Positions 45,593 to 54,419 of a stretch of DNA of 64,000 nucleotides are shown here, piece after piece. The notes under the pieces were generated by a model. The model was not told the origin of the DNA. It ran no database searches and saw nothing but the letters and a program-made list of their open reading frames with translations. The stretch is from Poa pratensis (Eukaryota; Streptophyta; Magnoliopsida; Poales; Poaceae). Position 1 is the stretch's first letter, and each line of letters begins with the position of its first letter. Location: the NCBI GenBank assembly GCA_947311845.1, contig CAMZMU010000020.1, forward strand, positions 33,991,946 through 34,055,945, written 5' to 3'. The position numbers and the translations under genes were made by a program.

Positions 45593-45884
45593 CCATAGCT
45601 GAAAGGTTTATCCAAGGATCACTCACATCAAGTCAACTTCATCACCTGTGTAACAACCTAAGCTTGGGGAGGTTGCACCTACGTGAGCATCATCTTATCC
45701 ATCTTTACCTACAATCATTTTATTTTGTTTTGTTCTTGTCTTGCATATCATCTTTATATTTTGGTTTGCACATTTATATTCAGTTTTGCATTTTTGTGTT
45801 GCATTTGTTATTTCGAGTTGCATTAGTGTCATTTTACTTTCAGTTTGGCATAAAAAAATTAAAAACACATAAAAACTTGTTATA

Positions 45885-48453
45885 ATGGGAGATAGAACTA
45901 AATTGTGTGACTACACAAACACTCCTAATGATCGATTTATTGCTAAGCCTATCACCACACCTGAGATTACTGCTGATAGCTATGAAGTTAGTCCTAGTTT
46001 GTTAAACTTGATAACTAGGGAACAATTTGGTGGTAGTGCTGTTGAGGATGCCTCTATGCGTCTTCATGATTTTATTGAAATCTGTGACATGCAAAAGTTT
46101 AAAATATTGAAAGTAATGTCTTAAAACTGAAGTTATTTCCTTTCTCACTTAGAGGAAAAGCTAAAGAGTGGCTACATTCATTAGCTACTGGTTGTATTAA
46201 TTCTTGGGATGATTTAAAAGAAGCTTTCATTAAGAAATATTATCCTGATACGTCTCCAACGTATCTATAATTTCTGATGTTTCATGCTTGTTTTATGTAT
46301 CATTGTCACATGTTTTATATGCATTATATATCATTATTATACATTTTCTGGGACTAACCTATTAACAAGATGCCACAGTGCCAGTTCCTGTTTTCTGCTG
46401 TTTTTGGTTCCAGAAAAGCTGTTCGGGCAATATTCTCGGAATTCGACAAAACAAAAGCCAAACCTCCTATTTTTCCGAGGGACACACGGAGCCAGAAGGG
46501 CAAGCCAGGGGGAGGCCCACGGCCTCCAAACCATAGGCTCGCGCGGCCATAAGGGGGGCGGCGCGAGCAGGTGGTCTGACCGACTCGGTTACCCCCTCGC
46601 ACCGCCCTTTCGCCTATATATTCCCCCCGACGCGAAAACCCTAGATAGATATCTAATACTCCAGAAAGACTTCCGCAGCGCCGTCGCCATCGCGAGACCT
46701 CGTTTCGGGGGTCAGAAGTTCCTGTTCTGGAACCCTGCCGGGACGGGGATTGACCCCCGGAGCCATCTCCATCGACTCCACCGCCTCCACTTCGACTCCA
46801 TGATGGTTTGTGAGTAGTTCCCCCATGGACTACGGGTTCTTGGCTGTAGCTAGTTGGTACTCTCTCTCCCATGTACTTCAATACAATGATCTCATGAGCT
46901 GCCTTACATGATTGAGATCCATATGATGTAATTGGTGTTGTGTTTGTTGGGATCCGATGAATTGTTACATTATGATCAGATTGTTCATCATATTATCATA
47001 CTATTGTTTATTTAAGATCTTGCATGCTCTCCGGTACTTGTGGTTACCCTGATCAAGTAGTTGCTTGTATCTCCAAGAGGAGTATTTATGCTAGATAGTT
47101 GGGTTCAGCCTCTATTTAACCTGGGATAGTGACAGCAAGTTCTAAGGTTGTAGATGTGTTGTTGCCACTAGGGGTAAAACAGCAATGCTTTGTCTAAGGA
47201 TGAATGTGTTGTTTACATTATGCACAATACTTAATGCAATAATCTGTTGTTTGCAACTTAATACTGGAAGGGGTGCGGATGCTAACCGGAAGGTGGATTA
47301 TTTAGGCACAGATGCATGCTGGATAGCGGTCTGTGTACCTTGTCGTAATGCCCAATTAAATACTACAGTAAACCTTATCTTATTATAAGCATGCATTGTC
47401 ATGCCCTTACAATTATCAATTGCCCAACTGTAATTTGTTCACCCAACACCTGTTATTTGTTTGGAGAAGTTACCACTAGTGTAGATAGCTGGTAACCCCG
47501 GTCCATTTGTCATCATCATTGCTCTCTGGTCCTATATGTCATTAGAAGTAGTATCAACTATTTTCTGGTGCCATTGCCTCCGTGTTACTGCTGCTGTGTT
47601 ACTGTTACTATTGCTCTCATATTACTGCTGCTTTCACATCACCCCTGTTACTAGTGCTTTTCCAGGTGCAGCTGAATTGACAACTCAGTTGTTAAGGCTT
47701 ATAAGTATTCTTTGTCTCCCCTTGTGTCGAATCAATAAATTTGGGTTTTACTTCCTTCGAAGACTGTTGCGATCCCCTATACTTGTGGGTTATCATATCC
47801 CCCTGTTAAAATACTGCAAAATAGAAACAATATCCTCTCTTTTAGGCAAAATGAAAATGAACATGTTGCCATGGCTTGGGATAGGATTAAACTCATGCTT
47901 AGAACTTGTCCATCACATGGGGTTAATGAATGGACCATTTTACACTCTTGTTACAATGGTCTAAATTACATGTCTAGAAATATACTTGATTCAGCTGCTG
48001 GAGGTGCTTTCATGGAAAAACTGTTTTGAAGCTAAGAACATTTTGGAAAGTATCTTGCAAAATTATAGTCAATGGCATACTGATAGAGCACCTATTTCAT
48101 CTAAGAAAGTGAACTCTATAGAAGAAACAAATGATTTGTAATCTAAAATGGACACCATTCTTGCTTTTATTAATAAACAAAATTTTGAAAATATGCCTTT
48201 GCAAGAACTAGTTGGTAATAATCCTGAAAATGTTGATGTCAACTTCATTAGGAACTATGGTAATAATGGGTATGGTAACAACAATTATAACTCTTATAAT
48301 AAGCCCCCATATGTTCCAAACAAATATACCACTAGTAGTAATGTTTCTAGTGATTTGGAAAACACCATTAGATCATTTATATCTACTCAAAAGGAGCTCA
48401 ATAAGGAGTTCATATCCAAATTCGAAAAAATGATATTTTGTTCTAAAGAGTAG
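45885..48453 (+). pseudogene. Athila-like gag, split by a solo LTR
   Basis: ATG at 45885 (M-G-D-R-T-K-L). LHDFIEICD (about 46060) and, after a frame change near 46110, FSLRGKAKEWLHSL and DDLKEAFIKKYY match Athila gag. The reading is cut by a solo LTR at 46246-47785 and resumes with AMAWDRIKLMLRTCPSHG, W-T-I-L-H and NILDSAAGG. A stop lies at 48138-48140. The last frame (48148-48453) has an Asn/Tyr-rich stretch (GNNGYGNNNYNSYNK) typical of Athila gag C-termini. There is no zinc knuckle in view. Confidence 0.8.
46246..47785 (+). mobile_element. Solo LTR, 1540 bp, inside gag
   Basis: It begins TGATACGTCTCCAACGTAT and ends ACTTGTGGGTTATCA, with the perfect 5-bp duplication TATCC at 46241-46245 and 47786-47790. 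No interior or second LTR is present, so the element recombined to a solo LTR. CTATATATTCC at 46614-46624 is its probable TATA box. These termini are widespread in Gypsy LTRs of pooid grasses. It is younger than the gag it interrupts. Confidence 0.93.
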
Positions 48454-48531
48454 ATCAACTCACTAAGGAAGTTTCCTCATTAAAGAACATCATTATATCT
48501 CAAAAAGAGAAAAAAAGTTGAGGAAGTTAAA

Positions 48532-49080
48532 ATGCTTAGTGAAGTTAAGGAACCATTTGTTGATTTAGAGAAGTGTAGCTTGCATGAATTAATTTCTATC
48601 TTACAAAAATTTGCAAGTGATCCTTCCATTAATATTAACCAGGCTGGTTTTGGTTCCTATATTGCTAATCATATCTTAAAAGAAAAGATTGCTAGGTACA
48701 ATCAAGAAGCTATGATACCACCTAAGCTTGGGGATATCTGGATCCCCAAGGTACTAGTAACCATTGGAAAAGAGACACACCATGCCATTTTAGATCTAGT
48801 ATCTAGTGTCTCTATATTATCTAAAGAACTATATGAAGTCCTTGAACTTAAAAATATTGAGAAATGCTCTATTGAACTTGCACTTGCTGATGATTCCATT
48901 AGACATGCTCTAGGAAAAGTAAGTGATGTTATGATAGAGTTACACATGACTTTTGTGCCTGTTGATTTTCTAATCATGGACATGGGGAATAAAACCTCTA
49001 GTCCTATTATTTTGGGAAGATCTTTTCTTCGTACTACAGGTGCCATTATTAATTCAAAGGAAGGGAATGTGAAGTTTTAG
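48532..49080 (+). pseudogene. Athila-like aspartic protease region
   Basis: An open frame of 182 codons. It contains the retropepsin-like fold pattern: VTIGKETHHAILDLVSSVSI (the expected D-L-G-A/S-S-V-S-I active site reads D-L-V-S-S), ALADDSIRHALGKVSDV, and the flap/second-half motif ILGRSFLRTTGAII. The glycine after the catalytic Asp-Leu is replaced by valine, which should harm activity. The upstream link to gag is broken (stop at 48451-48453 and a frame change). It ends with TAG at 49078-49080, with no RT frame following. Confidence 0.75.
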
Positions 49081-50835
49081 TTTCCACACAAGAAGAGCAT
49101 GGAACACTTCCCAAGGAAGAGGGACACACCAAGGTTCAAGCTCCCTCATGAGCTACGTCCTCTTTGATTATCAAGTAAGTAAGCCTAGCTATATGGCTAT
49201 AAAGAAAGCGCTTTACGGGAGGCAACCCGGTTGTTTTTGTTTGAGATTTTCTTTGAGTCCTCTTGCTGTAACAAGAGAGTAGTTTGTTAGTTTTGTTTCT
49301 GGGATTTTTAATAAAGAACCAAGTTTTACCTATTTTGGGTTTGAAAAGTTGCTATTCATTTTCGGAGAGTTTTCTGCCTACACGAAGTCTGTGCACGGTT
49401 TGATTTTTCATTTTTCTATCTGTAACTCCGATTGAGCTGTAATTTGAACTATAGCTTCAACTTTTCATCCTCTGTATATGTGATTTTTTGCAGATTTTTC
49501 TGACGAGTTTAAGTAGGGTAGAAAAATGCGTTTTGCTGCTGTTGTTTTTCTGGACAGATTCTGTCTTGATATTGTTTGATGCATTCTTTGAGCTTTTTGC
49601 TTGAATCTTTTTGATTCAATTGAGTTTATGAGTAGGCATACAACATTATATACTCTCTGGACATTCATATGAATTTTTGCCTAAGGATTTTATGCAGCAA
49701 GGAACCTATTTGTTTATCACTACTAATATCACCCCACAGAAAACAAATGGGAGAAACGGTGTTTTGAAGTTTTTTCACAGGGATTAGAGGAGCTGCACCA
49801 AGAGCTATCCAAGGATGGTGAAGACCATAAGCTTGGGGATGTCAAGACAACCCCACTGGACCAACACACTCTCGGTTTGTACACGTCTAACTTCTGTTTT
49901 TCGATCAAATCACTTTATCGTATAAACTTGGAGCGTCTGTTTTCTTTTGCTTTTGTTATTTCGGTTTGTTAATAAGACCACCACTATCATTTATATATGA
50001 GAGAGCTACTGGAAGTTTGGGTTGAATTATGTTGGATGCTATTAAATATATTGGGATAGGGATGTTTGAGTTGATTTTAAAAGATACATATAGTTGCATA
50101 ATTCATGTGCTTTGAATGAATGTTAATTTGCAAGTGTGTTGTCAAGAGCTATCTTTTACCATGTTTAGATGTTGAATTTTAACTTTACTTGGTTTAACAT
50201 GGATTGATTAGTTCTATGGACACTTATGCATGCATTTAGATGGTCAACTTTCTCCCTATTGCTAGCCCAAAAATTACAACAAGTAAAAAGCTTGTTTCCC
50301 AACACCTTCAACCAAAGTTTTTCCAGTGAGTCCACCATATCTACCTATTAGCTTTATGCTATTTCAAGTATGTTTATCATGTTATATTGTGTTATCTACA
50401 TTTCTGAATTTAAATGCTTATGTTATTGATTGTCATGGGAAAAATTGGTTAAAAGCTCTCACGAACTTGATGCACAATTTACTTTTATTGCATTTAATAA
50501 GCATGAACCATTGTGATTAAAATTATGAAGTTGTGGGCTTGACAATTGTTTTGGTTGGGAGTTAGCCCATATGTGCTGTCACATGGCAAGCTTTCAACAT
50601 TGCACTTATTTATATTTAGTTGATGTCATGTACTTTTGTTTATGGATGCCTATCATGGGTGAAATGAATGTGTATACTTAGTAAGTTCAAAGAGTTTGTA
50701 TAAATGGTTAGAGAAATGCCTGGGCCGCTAATCTAAGCCATGCATCATTCATGGTGGAAATTTACAGCATAACCATAATGTTCATTCAGTGATGCACCTC
50801 ATAATAAAAAGCTATACCCATAGTAAATAAAAGAG
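49081..50835 (+). other. Athila-like 3' tail, non-coding
   Basis: AT-rich stretch of 1.75 kb with no coding frame of note. It has the CGGGAGGCAACCCGG motif at its start and AAGCTTGGGGATG twice overall (48723, 49829), a purine-rich element of this family. No LTR was recognised. Confidence 0.6.
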
Positions 50836-51117
50836 TGATTGGCTCGGCTCAGGGCTCAATAGGATTGATAGGATACTCATGTCAACAAGTTGCAACTTCT
50901 TTTCCGGAAGCTCATCTGAAAAGAACTCTGAGGTTAAGCGTGATTGGCTCGGAGCGATTTGAGGATGGGTCACCGACCGGGAAGTCCTTCCCGGGTGCGC
51001 ACAAGTGAGGACAAAGTGCGGAGAAAAGACTAGTGTTGATCTGTGGGGCCAGTCTAGATATCCTAGAGAGCTGCCAGGGGTGACAGTCCCGGTTCGGGGG
51101 TGGGCCGGGGTGTTACA
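50836..51117 (+). repeat. 5' LTR of Cassandra with 5S-like segment
   Basis: 5S-like part at about 50923-50994: GAACTCTGAGGTTAAGCGTG and GAGGATGGGTCACC. Both promoter boxes carry changes relative to 5S genes (GTGATTGG, GGGTCACC). It ends GGGGTGTTACA. Confidence 0.88.
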
Positions 51118-51282
51118 ATTGGTATCAGAGCCGACCCACGCGGTAACTCGGGCGTGTGCGGGTCAGGGGCGCGGACATGTGGGACATGTGCCAGCACTGG
51201 ACGCACAGACGGGTGCCAAGAGGGGAAGTTCCTGGACCGGGGGTTGACCGACGAGGGCGTCGGTCTTCTAAGGGGGGAAGGA

Positions 51283-51565
51283 TGTGAGATCCTGGCCTAG
51301 GGCTTAATAGGATGGATAGGATACTCATATCAACAAGTTGCAACTTCTTTTCCGGATGCTCATCTGGAAGGAACTCCGAGGTTAAGCGTGCTTGGCCCGG
51401 AGCACTCCAAGGATGGGTGACCGACCGGGAACTCGTTCCCGGGTGCGCACGAGTGAGGACAAAGTGCGCAGAAAAGACCAGTGTTGATCTGTGGGGCCAG
51501 TCTAGAGATCCTAGAGAGCTGCCAGGGGTGACAGGCCCGGCCCGGGGGTGGGCTGGGGTGTTACA
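51283..51565 (+). repeat. 3' LTR of Cassandra with 5S-like segment
   Basis: 283 bp from TGTGAGATCC to GTGTTACA. 5S-like part at about 51371-51440: GAACTCCGAGGTTAAGCGTG then CTTGG (A-box region) and AGGATGGGTGACC (C-box region), closer to plant 5S rRNA than the 5' LTR is. Confidence 0.9.
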
Positions 51566-52422
51566 ACGTCGATCTTGAACTTCTTGGGCCAGTTGAAGTG
51601 GCGGAACTCGGGGGCGAGAGCGAGGCAGCCTTCGGCGAGGTCGATGCCCCAATCTTCCCGGCGGTGAAGTTCTCGGCGACGCTCGATGCGGGTGCGCATG
51701 TCCTCGTTCTGACGGCTGTTGAGCTCGTCACGAAGATCTGGGTTGCGCGAGGTAGACGACCCGATGGAGATGGCCTCGCCGTGATCGCGGTTTAGCTGAT
51801 CAGCCATCGGTGGTGCGGTGCGAGGAGGCGCCGTCTTAGCTTGACGTTCACCACGAGGCTGGCCTCGCGGATCACGTGCCTTGTCTTGTGCTGCTCCTGG
51901 ATCGTCGACGGTGGGAGCTTGAGTGGGTTCGACCCACGGACCACCATCGGCGAAGTCGAGGAGCCTCTCGACGCGAGTCCTCCATTCTTGGTAGACCTTG
52001 GGATCGCCGCTGCTTGGAGGGAACTGCATCAGGGCCTTGGCAGCGACTAGAGCATCATGGCGAGCTTGTGCGTCCGAAGGCGAGTGCGTGGAGGACTTGC
52101 TCTTGGATGCTCGAGGATCCCCGCTGGGGCGAACGTCGTGGTTCCCTCCTCCAGCGGTGGGCTCCTTGCTAGCGCCATTGCAGACGCTCTTCTCCCCCAA
52201 GCGAATAGGAGGCATGGTGGTGCCTTTTGGAGCCGCCGCTCCGCCAGGGCCGTTGTTCTTGTCGCGACCGTCCACTTCCACCGGCGCCACCCTCTCCGTG
52301 AGAGGCGGGGACGGAGAGACGCTCCGCCGCGCGCCAGCAGCACGGCGATCAGCTGAAGCTTGAGTGCGTGAGGGAGAAACCGGCTTGGACGCCGCAGGGT
52401 CTCCCTTCTTATTCGGCGGCAT
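51566..52422 (-). pseudogene. Tat gag, N-terminal part
   Basis: ATG at 52422 (M-P-P-N-K-K-G), about 55 bases from the primer site. The N-terminal 120 residues are Pro/Ser/Lys-rich and probably disordered. A helical region follows (ARHDALVAAKALMQF, YQEWRTRVERLLDF). Near the cut come DMRTRIERRRELHRRED and LAPEFRHFNWPKKFKID, the segment just before the gag core in Tat elements. The reading stops at 51566 where the Cassandra LTR begins, so the gag core and zinc knuckle are missing. No internal stop is seen in the surviving part. Confidence 0.78.
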
Positions 52423-52476
52423 GCTTGACGAAGAACTTGCCGATGAACTTGATGAAGATGAAACCAGCGCTTGCGC

Positions 52477-52494
52477 CCCCTACCTGGCGCGCCA
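52477..52494 (-). other. Primer binding site of the Tat element
   Basis: TGGCGCGCCAGGTAGGGG on the minus strand lies two bases inside the 5' LTR. This is a site typical of grass Tat elements. Confidence 0.85.
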
Positions 52495-52496
52495 GA

Positions 52497-53440
52497 TGTC
52501 GTGTCTCGATGCACGAACACCGGGAGTATAGGATACCCCCTTTTAGGTTCGGCACGGGGCGCGAAGGAGGCTGAGAATCGTCTTCTCGGGCGGAGTCTAG
52601 ATCAAGCTCTCCTCTCCACGATCAAAGCATGCAACCAAAGGGACAAAAGGAGCTACCCAGGTTCAGGCCGCCCGGAGGCTAAAAGCCCTACTCCTGCATG
52701 TCTGGATTGATGGGTTCTTCATAGTGTGGCTTACAATGGAGCCTCCCGGATGGGTACCCAGAAGGGTTTTGGCTGGAGGTAGAAGAAGGACAGATCCTGA
52801 CCCGGAGGAGATCACCTTCACCTCTACCTTCGCAGCCCTAGTCTAGTCTTGCTCTGGTTTGACTTGTTCCACTGTTCGACCTCCCCCTCCTCCGTGCCTT
52901 GATCCTCCTTTTATAGGCTAAGGGGTTGCCACAGGGTCACGTGAGGGGCACGAGGGACCTTCGGCGTGAAGGACCCTCCTTATCTAGTTTAGGGGGAGAC
53001 GTGGCCTCTTCTCAGCCTAGTGTCTCCCTTGGGTTAGGTGGGAGCGTCCGCCTTGGGGTGGACAGGGCTGACACCACCACGGGCTGTGCTTCCTGCCCGC
53101 GCTACCTTCGCCTTGCTTCCCAAGTCTTCTGAGGTCTTCTAGCGTGAGGTGGAGAGCTTATCCACAGTGATGTGGGGAAGTACCCGAGAGGGAGCCCGGC
53201 TTTCTGCCGGGAACTCGGTCTCTCGGGCCCTTCCTTGCCTTCTTGCTTAGTTCGGGGACCCGGCAGGCCCCCAGGACCGGAGCCCTTTGTCGACGTAGGC
53301 CTTGCTTGGCCTTCGCGGGGCGGACGGTGAACCCGCCAGCTTGACTTTAGTCTTGGTCTTGTCCATCTTCATCTTGGGCCCACATGGGGTGGACCCACTT
53401 TGGCAGCACTAGGGGAACCCCGTGTTCCACTGCTGCGACA
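52497..53440 (-). repeat. 5' LTR of the Tat element
   Basis: 944 bp, partner of 38146-39089, followed by the second AATGT target copy at 53441-53445. Confidence 0.94.
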
Positions 53441-53479
53441 AATGTGTTGAACGAGGAGTACCGACCATGTAATCCACAT

Positions 53480-53930
53480 TGTTTTTTTTTGAACCATGCA
53501 GGAGAGCTGCATGTATTAATATAGAAGGAGAGAAAGGCTCGACGAGCCGAAGTTTACAGAAATGCTGGAAACCAGCAGTAGACAGGAGGGACGACCCACA
53601 AAATGATCCAACGACTTGAAGAACTAAGTTCCTATCAAGAAAACAAGGGAAACAAAGAAAGTTGAAAAATCATATTACAGACAAGAACAGACTAACAGAC
53701 GGACTTGCTCGCTAGGTTCCATTGCTCCGCTTTGTTTCTAGTCTGATAAAAGATGACGTTCACCTTCTTCGACGTCTTTTCAAAAAACGCGGTTGTTTGT
53801 TTCCTTCCAGAGCGACATGTCGTAAACATCACGATTGATTCAAACTTTTTCCGCTTCTTTCCTATAATCGTCTTTCTTGCCTCTTGCCACCAGCCTTCGG
53901 ATGCACCAGAATATTGGAAACATGCAAAAG
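53480..53930 (-). pseudogene. LINE 3' end with ORF2 C-terminus
   Basis: On the plus strand TTTTTTTTTGAACC at 53482-53495 is a LINE 3' tail in reverse. Further in, the minus strand reads GWWQEARKTI, GKKRKKFESIVMF and TRNKAEQWNLAS, like the C-terminal region of plant LINE ORF2. Degraded, 5' truncated. Confidence 0.6.
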
Positions 53931-54419
53931 AGGAGGAAAAAGAAAATAGGGGACCTGGTTTAAGGGTTACTACCCAAATGGGTGAAAGTTGTAGGGCTGA
54001 AAAAATTATAGATCGACCCGTGCTAAATGTTTTGGTGCCTACTGTTAGAGATGCTCTTGCAAATAGTCCAATCTTCTGAGTGTGTAGTCACTCTCATTTT
54101 GTATATAGCCCCTCCCATTTGGACTTATAGCTCCAACTCCACATTCTTCAAGGCACAACAATTTCAAGCAAATTTGAAAAACTATATATCTGATGTATTG
54201 TGATCTGTACCAGGTTAACAACAAAATTAATATATCAATTAGATTTTCAGTGAGATTTCAAAAGGTTCAACTAGAGTTTCATGTAGGGTTTGGATCAGCT
54301 TCAAGAAGTTTGACAATTTTGATCGTGGTTTTGTTGCAAATTCATTTGGTTTTCAGTTATGTTCCAAAAGCTTAATTGAAGTATACTATTCATGTTTAGG
54401 TTTAATTATCTTTCATTCC
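53931..54419. other. Intergenic, no gene seen
   Basis: AT-rich with no recognisable family. A 108-codon frame covering 53753-54079 lies mostly opposite the LINE fragment and is not considered real. Confidence 0.5.

Larger units (their letters stand above)
43773..50835 (+). mobile_element. Athila-like Gypsy element with gag and protease only
   Basis: Plus-strand order: LTR (43773 on), duplicated primer site, gag (45885-48453, split by a solo LTR), protease (48532-49080), then a 1.7-kb AT-rich tail with AAAGCGCTTTACGGGAGGCAACCCGG-like sequence (about 49206-49231) that follows gag-protease in Athila-type elements of pooid grasses. RT, RNase H and integrase are absent, and no 3' LTR is found before the Cassandra element at 50836. 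It is either a non-autonomous family or a deletion product. It lies in the Tat element on the opposite strand. Confidence 0.75.
50836..51565 (+). mobile_element. Cassandra TRIM retrotransposon, 730 bp
   Basis: Two LTRs of about 282-283 bp flank only 165 bp of interior. An initiator-Met tRNA primer site (TTGGTATCAGAGCC, 51119-51132) follows the left LTR, and an AGGGGGGAAGGA purine tract (51271-51282) precedes the right one. Both LTRs contain a stretch matching the 3' two thirds of plant 5S rRNA, the defining trait of Cassandra. There is no protein frame. The LTRs differ by roughly 10% and the left start is degraded. The right flank is Tat gag, but the left flank is not, so no target duplication can be shown and the left junction is probably rearranged. 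Confidence 0.92.
38146..53440 (-). mobile_element. Tat-lineage Gypsy retrotransposon with nested insertions
   Basis: Both LTRs are 944 bp (38146-39089, 52497-53440) and the target duplication AATGT is perfect (38141-38145, 53441-53445), so the outer frame is one insertion on the minus strand. The primer site beside the right LTR and purine tract beside the left LTR agree. Content from 5': gag N-terminus (52422-51566), then a gap filled by Cassandra and an Athila-like element, then RT C-terminus, RNase H, additional RNase H and integrase (43772-41001), and an antisense ORF (39531-40115). A second, archaeal-type RNase H and an antisense ORF are hallmarks of Tat elements. The rest of gag, the protease and RT N-terminus are missing. 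The LTRs differ at roughly 25-30 sites by eye, older than the element at 1.4-6.6 kb. Confidence 0.93.

Noticed and set aside
50923..51440. 5S rRNA genes
   Set aside because: Only the 3' two thirds of 5S is present, twice, at the same place in two LTRs flanking a tRNA primer site. This is the Cassandra structure, not 5S genes.
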